Positions 30,259 through 40,434 of a DNA stretch of 40,434 bases are shown here, piece by piece. Under the pieces are notes generated by a model, which was given only the letters and a program-made list of their open reading frames with translations, was not told the DNA's origin and searched no databases. A program made the position numbers and the translations under genes. Origin of the DNA: Alphaproteobacteria bacterium (GTDB lineage Bacteria > Pseudomonadota > Alphaproteobacteria > ATCC43930 > CGMCC-115725); the NCBI GenBank assembly GCA_019240125.1, contig JAFAYW010000009.1, positions 1 to 40,434 of the forward strand. Direction: 5' to 3'. The stretch's first letter is position 1. Every line of letters begins with the position of its first letter.

Positions 30259-31437
30259 CTACTCGGCGGCTTGCTGCTTTGGCGCCCCGTCCTGCGCCGC
30301 TGCGTGCCGGTCGATCTCCTTCTGGACCGCTGCACTGGCCCGGCCGATAAAATCGACGTGATGGCCCGTCGCATAGTCATAGCTGCCACGCAGCAGATCG
30401 CGGCTGTTCTGGAAATGTGGGTGTACAAACCGCGCCATCAACTCGTAATGCCGCTTAGTCGCATCCCAGTCGGCCCAGTTGTGGGCCAGCTCGCAGATCA
30501 CCCCGAACCCGCCCGATCCTTTAACGAGACGGTCGATATAGGCAATCGCGTCATCGGGTGTACCGATGCAGGCGGTGCCGGTTTCGACCAGCCAGTTGAT
30601 CGGATCGGTGACCTCCGGCGGGATGATCGGGAAGGTGGCGACATCACGGAAATAATTGGCGAACGCCTTGACGCCGAACTCGACATTCTTGCGCGCCTGT
30701 TCGCGCGTATCGGCGATGTGGAACATGCCGACCACCCGCCAATCCTTGCGATGCGGGGTATGCCCGTTGGCGCGTGCGGTCTTTTCGTAGAGGCCCCAAT
30801 TTTCGGTATGCCGCTCCATCGCCGCCGGGCTGGTGCCGCCGATCGACAGCATGCCGACGCCGAACTTGCCGCTGAGCAGCGAGCCCGAGGGTGAGCGCGC
30901 CGCCGCCACCGCCAGTTCCATGTGCGGCTGGGTGTAGGGACGCAGTTGCAGCTGCGCGTCGGTGATGTTGAACCAGGCGGTCTTCTTGTTGACGGTCTTG
31001 CCCTGAAGCAGATCGACGATGACCTCGAAGGCCTCGTTCATCATCTCGCGCTGATCGCCGGGATCGATGCCGATCTTCAGCGCGTCGTGAACCAGCGCGC
31101 CGGGGCCGACGCCGAACATGGCGCGGCCGCGTGTCATATGGTCGAGCTGGACCATGCGATCGGCCAGCATGAACGGGTTGTGATAGGGCAGGGACACGAC
31201 CCCGGTGCCCAGCCTGATGTGACGCGTACGCTGCGCTGCGGCGGCGATGAACATCTCCGGCGAGGCGATGACCTCGAAGCCACCCGAATGGTGTTCCCCG
31301 ATCCAGGCCTCGTGGTAGTTCAGCCGGTCGAGGTGTTCGAGCAGCTCGAGATCGCGCTCAAGCGAGAGCGTCGGGTTCTCGTCATGGTTGTGGAACGGCG
31401 CCAGGAAAATGCCGCTTCGCAGATAAAGGTCGTTCAT
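30259..31437 (-). CDS. Limonene monooxygenase-like flavin-dependent oxidoreductase
   Basis: A 392-residue luciferase-like monooxygenase close in pattern to limonene 1,2-monooxygenase. It starts MNDLYLRSGIFLAPFHNHDENP and has LNYHEAWIGEHHSGGFE (EHHS motif, about 39-55), HIRLGTGVVSLPYHNPFMLADR, MTRGRAMFGVGPGALVHDA and the C-terminal FGVICELAHNWADW. It is FMN-dependent in this family and should need a flavin reductase, which is not seen nearby. Its physiological substrate is not evident; the limonene name reflects the branch only. No strong coupling to neighbours: 57 bases before ubiK and 89 after a lipoprotein gene on the same strand. Confidence 0.9.
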   Translation of the reverse strand: MNDLYLRSGIFLAPFHNHDENPTLSLERDLELLEHLDRLNYHEAWIGEHHSGGFEVIASPEMFIAAAAQRTRHIRLGTGVVSLPYHNPFMLADRMVQLDHMTRGRAMFGVGPGALVHDALKIGIDPGDQREMMNEAFEVIVDLLQGKTVNKKTAWFNITDAQLQLRPYTQPHMELAVAAARSPSGSLLSGKFGVGMLSIGGTSPAAMERHTENWGLYEKTARANGHTPHRKDWRVVGMFHIADTREQARKNVEFGVKAFANYFRDVATFPIIPPEVTDPINWLVETGTACIGTPDDAIAYIDRLVKGSGGFGVICELAHNWADWDATKRHYELMARFVHPHFQNSRDLLRGSYDYATGHHVDFIGRASAAVQKEIDRHAAAQDGAPKQQAAE

Positions 31438-31526
31438 CTCGCTGCCTCGCGATGCCGATTAGGGGCACAGCCCTTCCAGGATGGTGGCGAGTGCCCCCGG
31501 ATGCGGCAAGCTAATTCGCCATCGCC

Positions 31527-31886
31527 TCAGCGCATCATCGCCAATGGCGGCGGTGGCGCGAGGGGGATTTGCACCTGTTCGGGCAGCGGATAGCTGCCCG
31601 TCCACCAGTCGCTGACGATGACATTCGGCGGCACCGTGACGGCCGCGTCGGCAAAGCCCGGTCGGCGGCAATAGGCGCTCAAGCCGGTGGTCGCGTCAGG
31701 CGCGAGCACGGCGATCCCAGGTGTCGGCGCGATCGTTGCGACCGGCTGGTTCGCGCGCAGCAAGGTGCAGCTTGCTCCCGGCGGGTTGGTCTCGATCATG
31801 ATCTCCGCCTGCTCGGAGTGCAGCTGCTCGCACCCTGCCAATGCGGCGGCACCGAACAGCGCCAGCCACAGCCTCGTCACCCGCAT
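31527..31886 (-). CDS. Small lipoprotein, PEGA-like
   Basis: A 119-residue predicted lipoprotein. The signal peptide ends in the lipobox LAGC with C19. The mature part has IMIETNPPGASCTLLRANQP, a pattern like PEGA-type repeats (I/V-x-T-x-PxGA-x-C), then a Gly/Ala-rich middle and YCRRPGFADAAVTVPPN. Two further cysteines in the mature part may pair. It ends in a Pro-rich stretch. Found on the outer side of the inner membrane or in the outer membrane. It lies 14 bases after glgC, so co-transcription is likely, but no functional tie to glycogen is clear. Confidence 0.82.
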   Translation of the reverse strand: MRVTRLWLALFGAAALAGCEQLHSEQAEIMIETNPPGASCTLLRANQPVATIAPTPGIAVLAPDATTGLSAYCRRPGFADAAVTVPPNVIVSDWWTGSYPLPEQVQIPLAPPPPLAMMR

Positions 31887-31900
31887 CCGTAACCCCCCCT

Positions 31901-33163
31901 CTAAAGTGCCTCAAGCATGTCGCCGCTGATAAGAACCACCCCCGCATCGGTCCGGTAAAAGCGCCGCGCGTCCTCTTCGGGATCCTCACCGACGACGAGG
32001 CCTTCCGGGATGCGGCAGCCGCGATCGACCACAACTTTCTGCAGTCGGGCATGCCGGCCGACCGAGACCTCCGGCAATATCACGGCTTCATGCGCCGTGG
32101 CATGCGAATTGACCCGCACGCTGGAGAATAACAGCGAGCGCTCTACCTGCGCGCCCGAGACGATGCAGCCACCCGAGACCATCGAGTCCACCGCCATGCC
32201 GCGCCGATCGTGATCGTTGAAGACGAACTTGGCCGGCGGCAATTGCTGCTGGTAGGTCCAGATCGGCCAGTTCGGATCGTAGATATCCAGCGCGGGCGTC
32301 GGCATAACCAGGTCGAGATTGGCGGCCCAGTACGCGTCTACCGTTCCGACGTCGCGCCAGTAGGCCTGCGCCTCCGGGGTCGTGATGACGCAGCTATCCT
32401 CAAAGCGATGGGCCACGGCCACGCCACGGCTTACCAGCCGGGGGATGATGTCCTTGCCGAAATCATTGCTCGATTGCGGATCGTCGTGGTCGCAGCGCAG
32501 CTCGGAGTAGAGGAAATTCGCCGAGAACGCATAGACCCCCATGCTGGCGAGCGCGCGATCGGGCTTCCCAGGAACGCAGGGTGGCGAGGCCGGTTTCTCA
32601 ATAAAATCGACGATGCGCATCGATTCGTCCACCGCCATCACGCCAAATTGCGTGGCCTCCTCGATCGGCACCTCGACGCAGGCGACGATGCACTCCGCGC
32701 CGCGCGAACGCATGTCGGAGAGCATGTTGGAATAATCCATTTTATAAATGTGGTCGCCGGCCAGGACGACGAAGAATTCCGGCCGCGCGGCCTGCAGGAT
32801 GTCGAGGTTCTGGAAAACCGCGTCGGCGGTGCCGCGATACCAGGTGGCTTCATCGAGCCGCTGCTGCGCCGGCAGCAGGTCGAGAAACTCGTTCATCTCC
32901 GGGCGCAGGAACGACCACCCCATCTGCAGGTGCCGTAGCAGGCTGTGTGCCTTGTATTGGGTCAGCACGGCGATACGCCGAATATTCGAGTTGATGCAGT
33001 TCGATAGCGCAAAATCGATGATGCGGAACTTGCCGCCAAAGAACACGGCCGGTTTGGCACGCCGGTCGGTGAGTTGCTTGAGACGGCTGCCCCGGCCGCC
33101 TGCCAGCACCAGCGCGATTGTCCGTCGCGCCAACCGTTCCTGCACGCGAGCCGAAGAAAGCAT
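31901..33163 (-). CDS. glgC: Glucose-1-phosphate adenylyltransferase
   Basis: A 420-residue ADP-glucose pyrophosphorylase, the first committed step of glycogen synthesis. The nucleotide loop [23 protein letters not shown] is at 18-40, followed by [17 protein letters not shown]. Further features are [19 protein letters not shown], the sugar-phosphate loop FIEKP, and the C-terminal left-handed beta-helix with [25 protein letters not shown]. Allosteric control by metabolites such as fructose-6-phosphate is usual in this class. The Shine-Dalgarno AAGGA five bases before the ATG is good. It follows pgm; a hairpin lies between them. No glgA or glgB is in the window. Confidence 0.96.
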   Translation of the reverse strand: MLSSARVQERLARRTIALVLAGGRGSRLKQLTDRRAKPAVFFGGKFRIIDFALSNCINSNIRRIAVLTQYKAHSLLRHLQMGWSFLRPEMNEFLDLLPAQQRLDEATWYRGTADAVFQNLDILQAARPEFFVVLAGDHIYKMDYSNMLSDMRSRGAECIVACVEVPIEEATQFGVMAVDESMRIVDFIEKPASPPCVPGKPDRALASMGVYAFSANFLYSELRCDHDDPQSSNDFGKDIIPRLVSRGVAVAHRFEDSCVITTPEAQAYWRDVGTVDAYWAANLDLVMPTPALDIYDPNWPIWTYQQQLPPAKFVFNDHDRRGMAVDSMVSGGCIVSGAQVERSLLFSSVRVNSHATAHEAVILPEVSVGRHARLQKVVVDRGCRIPEGLVVGEDPEEDARRFYRTDAGVVLISGDMLEAL

Positions 33164-33177
33164 TTCTATCCTTACCC

Positions 33178-33198
33178 GAGGCCCATCCGCCGGGCCTC
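33178..33198. repeat. Hairpin in the glgC leader
   Basis: GAGGCCC and GGGCCTC around a seven-base loop, between the pgm stop and the glgC start. It might attenuate readthrough from pgm. No T-run follows on the coding (minus) strand. Confidence 0.4.
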
Positions 33199-33215
33199 CG
33201 TTTATTGTAAATGCC

Positions 33216-36256
<3,041 letters not shown>

Positions 36257-36263
36257 AGACGCA

Positions 36264-36821
36264 TCATGCCGGAAGTTTCTCGATGGTGATCTTGTCGTTG
36301 GTGTAGACGCAGATCTGGCCGGCGATCGCCATCGCGCGCCGCGCGATGGCTTCCGCGTCAAGCCCATCGATATCGATCAGGGCCCGCGCTGCCGCCAGCG
36401 CATAGCCACCGCCGGAGCCAATGCCGATGATGTCGTCGTCCGGCTCCAGCACGTCGCCAGTTCCGGACAGGATCAGCGACACGTCCTTGTCGGCGACTGC
36501 CATCATCGCTTCGAGGCGGCGCAGATAGCGATCGGTGCGCCAATCCTTCGCCAGTTCGACACAAGCCCGGGTCAGCTGGCCCGAATATTGTTCGAGCTTG
36601 GCTTCAAGCCGCTCAAACAGGGTGATCGCGTCGGCGGTCGCCCCGGCGAACCCGCTGATCACGCTGCCGCCGCCGAGCCGGCGCACCTTGCGGGCATTGC
36701 CCTTGACGATTGTCTGGCCCATCGAGACCTGACCGTCGCCGGCTATGACAACCTCGCCGGCCTTGCGCAGGGACAGGATGGTCGTGCCGTGCCACACGGG
36801 CTGTTCGTTAGCGCGCTGCAT
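36264..36821 (-). CDS. hslV: HslV, proteolytic subunit of the HslUV protease
   Basis: A 185-residue N-terminal nucleophile protease. The propeptide of 12 residues ends at WHGTTIL, giving T13 as the catalytic nucleophile after processing. Other HslV blocks are [43 protein letters not shown] and [15 protein letters not shown]. Dodecamers associate with HslU hexamers. It leads an hslVU operon with a seven-base gap. Upstream is a minus-strand CHRD gene 94 bases away; the heat-shock promoter should lie in that gap, but I found no well-spaced consensus. Confidence 0.96.
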   Translation of the reverse strand: MQRANEQPVWHGTTILSLRKAGEVVIAGDGQVSMGQTIVKGNARKVRRLGGGSVISGFAGATADAITLFERLEAKLEQYSGQLTRACVELAKDWRTDRYLRRLEAMMAVADKDVSLILSGTGDVLEPDDDIIGIGSGGGYALAAARALIDIDGLDAEAIARRAMAIAGQICVYTNDKITIEKLPA

Positions 36822-36915
36822 AGTCCAGAATTCGTTGAGGCCGCTCTCACATGTAAGCGGGGGCGGGTCGCGATCAAGCGATACTCAATCATGCGGTATC
36901 GGGGCGAGCATCACC

Positions 36916-37341
36916 CTAAGGGATGGGCTTGATCTCGCCGCCGAGTTCGGCGCCGCCAGGGTTCGAGCCTATCAGGCAGAACCATTGTCCGGCGCGCAGG
37001 CTGGCGATGTCAGCATCGGCGATCGCTTTGGACCCCGTGATCGGGCTGTTGAGAGCGCCATTGATCTCGATGATCGGGGCCGGCCGGTCCAGGACCCCAC
37101 AGCCGATCTCGTTGGCCGCGGCAGCCATGCCGGAATACTCGATGGTCCAGCTCACGGTCTTGGTCGCGGTGTCGAGTGTCAGTGTCGCCGCGCCCTTGCC
37201 AGCCGCGGCCCCGTTCGGAGCATCAGGGTTGCCGGCGAGTTGTCCCTGAAAGCGCAGCGTATCGGCGACACCCGGTGTCGCCTGCAAAAAACACGCGGCT
37301 GCGATGATGATCATCGCAGCCGCGCCGAGGCCTCGATACAT
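36916..37341 (-). CDS. CHRD-domain secreted protein
   Basis: A 141-residue exported protein. A signal peptide ends near PGVA (about 26). The mature region follows the CHRD (chordin) pattern: LRFQGQLAGNPDAPN, GAATLTLDTATKTVSWTIEYSGM, then the C-terminal AGQWFCLIGSNPGGAELGGEIKP. CHRD in bacteria is a beta-sandwich of unknown role. Two mature cysteines are likely to pair. The frame extends upstream inside the MFS gene; ATG 37341 is chosen for the signal peptide. It begins 29 bases after the MFS stop, so it may be co-transcribed. Confidence 0.86.
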   Translation of the reverse strand: MYRGLGAAAMIIIAAACFLQATPGVADTLRFQGQLAGNPDAPNGAAAGKGAATLTLDTATKTVSWTIEYSGMAAAANEIGCGVLDRPAPIIEINGALNSPITGSKAIADADIASLRAGQWFCLIGSNPGGAELGGEIKPIP

Positions 37342-37370
37342 GCGGTGCTCCTGATGTATGGAGCGCCTTC

Positions 37371-38795
37371 TTATTCCGCTCCCGCGCCGGCCGCCAGAGC
37401 CTGTTTCCTGCCAGTGGTCTCCGCCGCGATATCCTCCATCGCGCGGCCATGGGTCTCGACGCCGAGGAAGATGAAGGCGCCTGTCACCAGGAGCATGCCA
37501 GCAGCGAGGAACAGGAAGGCCGGCGTGACCGCCTGCGAGCTGGCCTGCGGTGTTACAAGGTTGCTGCTGCCGGCGATCACCGCGAGCGCCAGCGGACCGA
37601 GAACCTTGCCGACACCATTGGCGGCCTGGCCGAGACCCGAGGAGCGGGCCCCGAGCCGCACGCCATACTGCTCGACGGTGTAGGGCGCCAGGTTGGAGAA
37701 GCCGCCTTCGCAGAAGAAGGCCGCGGCCGAGATCAGGATGATCATCAGCGGGAAGCCGCCGACCAGCGCATCGTGGTAGAGCGCCGCCAGTGTCAGGCAG
37801 GCGCTGGCGATGAACCCGAAGACGATACCGATGCGACGCCGTCCGGTGATCGGCGCAATGAACGAAATCAGCAGCTTGCCGGTGATCGCCGCGCCCGAGA
37901 CATAGACGAAATATCCGGCGGCCACGCCGACGCCGACGTTCAACACCATCGCGACGATGGTCGGGCCCCACAGATAGTACCCGTAAACAGCAGTCGACGA
38001 GCCGGCCCAGATGATCACGGTCTGCCAGAACAGCCGGGGATTGCTATATAGCTCGCGCAGACTGGCGCTCGGTGGGGCGCTTGCCACGTAGGTCGGCAAC
38101 GGCACCGTATCCAGCGGCACGCCGAGATGCCGGGCGACCTCCGCACGCGCTTCCGCGAAGCGTCCCTTGACGGCCAGCCAGCGCACCGACTCACCGACAA
38201 AGAGCCAGACGAACAGGCCGATGATCGCGGGCGCGATACCGAGCAAGGCGAGGCCGCGCCATCCCAGCGCGGTGAACAGCGAGGCCGAAACGATAGAAGC
38301 GAGGAAGGTGCCGCCGGTCGCGAAGACGACATACAAGCTTGTCATCAGGGTGCGCCAGCGTGTCGGTGTCAGCTCGACGACGATGGTGGTACAGGGGGTC
38401 GCCGCCGCCGCCAGACCGAACCCGACCAGGATTCGCAGGACCGCCAGCCAGACCCAAGCGCCGGTTGGCAACGTGCCGATCAGGCCCGCGCTGATCGCGC
38501 AGATCAGGGTGCCGGTGATGATCTGCATCTTACGGCCGAGAACGTCCGCGAGGGCGCCCCAGACCAGAGCGCCGGCGATCGCGCCGATGCCGCCGCCATA
38601 GAGGATCAGACCCGACTGACCATAGGTCAATTTCCACTCTGGGCCGATCTTCGAAAGGATGAAGGCGATCAGGAAAAAGTCGAAGAAGTCGAGCACCGTG
38701 ATCGCGGAGAGCAGGCCGAAGCTCGTCCAGTAGCGCCGATTGAGCGGCGCCCGGTCAAACATCGCCAAAAGTGCGTCGGTACTCTGCGCGGCCAT
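37371..38795 (-). CDS. MFS transporter, metabolite:proton symporter type
   Basis: A 474-residue, 12-helix major facilitator. The N-terminal WTSFGLLSAITVLDFFDFFLIAF carries the D-x-x-D/F pattern of proton-coupled organic acid symporters (MHS/AAHS). Motif A is GALADVLGRKMQ between helices 2 and 3, with the helix 5 block FATGGTFLAS. It is an importer rather than a drug pump, since antiporter motif C is lacking. The start at 38795 has GGAG six bases before; ATGs at 38801 and 38807 are alternatives. Beside an amidohydrolase and a Rieske ferredoxin it may bring in their aromatic or carboxylic acid substrate, which is inference. Confidence 0.87.
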   Translation of the reverse strand: MAAQSTDALLAMFDRAPLNRRYWTSFGLLSAITVLDFFDFFLIAFILSKIGPEWKLTYGQSGLILYGGGIGAIAGALVWGALADVLGRKMQIITGTLICAISAGLIGTLPTGAWVWLAVLRILVGFGLAAAATPCTTIVVELTPTRWRTLMTSLYVVFATGGTFLASIVSASLFTALGWRGLALLGIAPAIIGLFVWLFVGESVRWLAVKGRFAEARAEVARHLGVPLDTVPLPTYVASAPPSASLRELYSNPRLFWQTVIIWAGSSTAVYGYYLWGPTIVAMVLNVGVGVAAGYFVYVSGAAITGKLLISFIAPITGRRRIGIVFGFIASACLTLAALYHDALVGGFPLMIILISAAAFFCEGGFSNLAPYTVEQYGVRLGARSSGLGQAANGVGKVLGPLALAVIAGSSNLVTPQASSQAVTPAFLFLAAGMLLVTGAFIFLGVETHGRAMEDIAAETTGRKQALAAGAGAE

Positions 38796-38912
38796 CGGCA
38801 TCTCCATCCCATCAGCATGCGCCGTTGTTTTCAGTCGGCGCCTTGCCGGCACTATCGGGCCATCCTCGCGATAGCGTCAAACGCAATTCCGGATGGGGCG
38901 TGGAGACAGGCT

Positions 38913-38929
38913 TGCGGCGTGGCGCCGCA
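38913..38929. terminator. Hairpin after the Rieske ferredoxin gene
   Basis: TGCGGCG / CGCCGCA with a three-base loop, three bases beyond the stop on the minus strand. No T-run follows, so it is a weak terminator candidate. Confidence 0.4.
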
Positions 38930-38932
38930 CTC

Positions 38933-39253
38933 TTACGGTCTGATGTAGACCATGTCGTTCTCGACTCGCACCTCATATCGGCGGACATCGGCTGATTGCG
39001 GCCCGTCGACATATTGGCCGGTCCGCACGTCAAACTGCGCGAAGTGCAGGGGGCACTCAACGATGTGGCCGTTGAGCTTGCCGCGCGAGAGCGGTGCGTT
39101 GCGATGGCCGCAGATGTCGCTCACCGCGTAGAACCGGCCCTCGACCTGCGCCACGAGTACGCGCGTGCGGTCGAGGGCAGCCAGCCGCATCGTACCCGTT
39201 GGCACCTCGGCGACTTTAAGGACCGGGGTGAAGCCGTCGACAGCGTCCGTCAT
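38933..39253 (-). CDS. Rieske-type [2Fe-2S] ferredoxin
   Basis: A 106-residue soluble Rieske ferredoxin. The cluster ligands are C48-x-H50 and C67-x2-H70 (ICGH and ECPLH), 16 residues between the pairs. The length, the absence of a signal or membrane helix, and the C-terminal YEVRVENDMVYIRP match the ferredoxin components of ring-hydroxylating dioxygenases and related systems. No oxygenase alpha subunit or reductase is in the window. It lies 42 bases after the amidohydrolase on the same strand. It would pass electrons to an oxygenase outside the window. Confidence 0.92.
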   Translation of the reverse strand: MTDAVDGFTPVLKVAEVPTGTMRLAALDRTRVLVAQVEGRFYAVSDICGHRNAPLSRGKLNGHIVECPLHFAQFDVRTGQYVDGPQSADVRRYEVRVENDMVYIRP

Positions 39254-39295
39254 GCCAGAACGTTCCGGGCAGATGCTGCGGGCGCGCGCCTTGCT

Positions 39296-40434
39296 CTAGT
39301 TGAGTTCGAAGCCGAACATCTTCGCGGCGTTTTCAGAGGTGATCTTGCGCAGATCCGCCTCGGAAACCCCCTCGAACATACGAGCCAGGAATTGCTGCGA
39401 GCGCGGGAAGGTCGCCTCGGCATGCGGATAGTCGCTGCCCCACAGCATGTTCTCGACCCCGATCCGCTCGCGGAGCTGCACGCCGATTTCGTCTTCCATG
39501 AACTCGACAAACATGTTCTCCCGCCAGTAATCGCTGGGCAGCAGGCCTTGTTTGGACTTCCAACCCTTGGTGAAAACCGGGCGTTCGAGATAGGTGAAGT
39601 CCATTTGCTTCAGCCAATGCGGTATCCACGACGCCTCGTGCTCGACCGAGCCGATCTTGAGGCCCGGATACCGGTCGAAGACGCCGGCGAACAGCATCGA
39701 GCCGAGGGAATAGCGCACCCAGTAATCGGTCGTTGAACGTCCGGCTCCCGTCAGTTCGGTAAGGTCGGTCGTGAACTCGTTGGCGGGGACGCGGTCGCGC
39801 GGCGTGCCGATATGCAGCAATAGCGGCATCTTCATATCCTGCGCTGCCCACCAGAATCGGTCATAGATCGGATGCCGATAGGGAAATTCGGGGCGCGGCG
39901 CGACCGGGATGAAGGCGCCGACCAAGCCCAACTTGGCGCAGCGCTCCAGCTCGGCGCTGGCGGCCTCGACATCGTCGGTGTTGATCATCGCGATGCCCTT
40001 CAGGCGGTCCGGGCGCGCCTTGCAGAAATCTGCGATCCAATCATTGTAGCAGCGGCAGATTTCGGTCAGCAGCTCGGTGTCTGGAATGCGGTACCAGAAC
40101 AGTCCCTGGCTGGGCTGCAGTACCGAGCCCCATATGCCGTCCTCCTCGTTCTCGACGAGCATCGCCTCCGCGTCATAGGCGCCCCGCCGCACATCCTCCC
40201 AGACACCGAGAAAATCGATCTGCGACGGGTCTTCGAAGCGCTGGCCGGCCTGCATGACGGCGCCGAGGGTGCCGACTTGCTGCCCGTCAAGCATCCAGGC
40301 GTCATATTCGCGCCCGGCCGGGGTTTTGCGCCGCTCCATGCGCGGCGCCCGGTTGCGCAATTTAGGGCTGATCCGGCTGGTGTACATGTCCGGCGGCTCG
40401 ACAATATGCGAGTCGGCCGAGATCAGCTTGAAAT
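39296..40434 (-). CDS. Amidohydrolase-family (amidohydrolase 2) protein, 5' end outside the window
   Basis: At least 378 codons of a metal-dependent TIM-barrel hydrolase or decarboxylase. The open frame continues past the last base of the window: before the in-window methionine at 40387 the sequence reads FKLISADSHIVEPPD, the typical amidohydrolase-2 start, so the real start lies beyond the edge. Further features are MPLLLHIGTPRDR, KIGSVEHEASWIPHW, MLWGSDYPHAEATFP and the C-terminal ITSENAAKMFGFELN. Relatives include decarboxylases of aromatic acids. The initial DSH replaces the usual H-x-H. It heads a run with a Rieske ferredoxin. Confidence 0.88.
   Translation of the reverse strand, partial: FKLISADSHIVEPPDMYTSRISPKLRNRAPRMERRKTPAGREYDAWMLDGQQVGTLGAVMQAGQRFEDPSQIDFLGVWEDVRRGAYDAEAMLVENEEDGIWGSVLQPSQGLFWYRIPDTELLTEICRCYNDWIADFCKARPDRLKGIAMINTDDVEAASAELERCAKLGLVGAFIPVAPRPEFPYRHPIYDRFWWAAQDMKMPLLLHIGTPRDRVPANEFTTDLTELTGAGRSTTDYWVRYSLGSMLFAGVFDRYPGLKIGSVEHEASWIPHWLKQMDFTYLERPVFTKGWKSKQGLLPSDYWRENMFVEFMEDEIGVQLRERIGVENMLWGSDYPHAEATFPRSQQFLARMFEGVSEADLRKITSENAAKMFGFELN

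Noticed and set aside
36853..36878. Heat-shock sigma-32-like promoter for hslVU (CTTGAT and CCCCGCTTA on the minus strand)
   Set aside because: The two elements are only ten bases apart, shorter than accepted spacing, and both are imperfect.

Overview
This is a GC-rich chromosomal segment, packed with genes, most likely from an alphaproteobacterium. The reasons are a MucR/Ros zinc-finger regulator, a PetP/PetR-type MarR plus OmpR pair, a phasin, a TetR/COQ9-like gene beside proC, YbjN and UbiK, and a 1-Cys MsrA/MsrB pair. A Rhodospirillales- or Reyranella-like host is a guess from gene content only. I see no tRNA, rRNA, CRISPR array, transposase, integrase or phage gene. All called genes look intact, except the last one, which runs off the right edge.

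Layout. 76-2575 (minus): thrB, rnhA and a quinone-reductase-like MDR enzyme. 2710-3947 (plus): a tandem CDGSH iron-sulfur protein, a lipoprotein and a secreted DUF4189 protein. 4149-9798 (plus): one tightly coupled run of marR, emrA, emrB, an amidase and a family-2 glycosyltransferase. 9904-12451: a hydroxyacid dehydrogenase, then an FAH-family hydrolase coupled to an SDR. 12573-13776: exported MsrB and MsrA. 13843-18884: an M17 aminopeptidase, a luciferase-like monooxygenase, an asparaginase and an orphan peptide-type solute-binding protein. 18897-19840 (minus): a fatty-acid-hydroxylase-superfamily membrane enzyme with a 58-residue membrane protein that is easily missed. 19950-22936: a second luciferase-like oxidoreductase, a MucR-type regulator carrying an AT-hook, and an OmpA-type outer-membrane protein followed by a strong terminator.

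23044-27144: an EthD-domain protein, ilvE (minus), then the MarR (PetP-like), OmpR (PetR-like) and histidine kinase trio. 27189-30200 (minus): phasin with two near-identical palindromic operators around its promoter, TetR/COQ9-like regulator, proC, YbjN protein, ubiK. 30259-36821 (minus): a third luciferase-like monooxygenase, a lipoprotein, glgC, pgm and hslVU. 36916-40434 (minus): a CHRD-domain protein, an MFS importer, a Rieske ferredoxin and an amidohydrolase, which together look like a small-molecule catabolic locus continuing past the edge.

Most of the window is ordinary housekeeping and catabolic DNA. I do not see a clear-cut new defence or mobile system. The observations most worth testing are the two-operator phasin promoter (27664-27731), the perfect hairpin abutting the start codon of the M17 peptidase (13811-13842), the MarR-controlled exporter/amidase/glycosyltransferase operon, the asparaginase with a changed catalytic-site residue, the MucR protein with an AT-hook, and the TetR/COQ9-like protein near ubiK.
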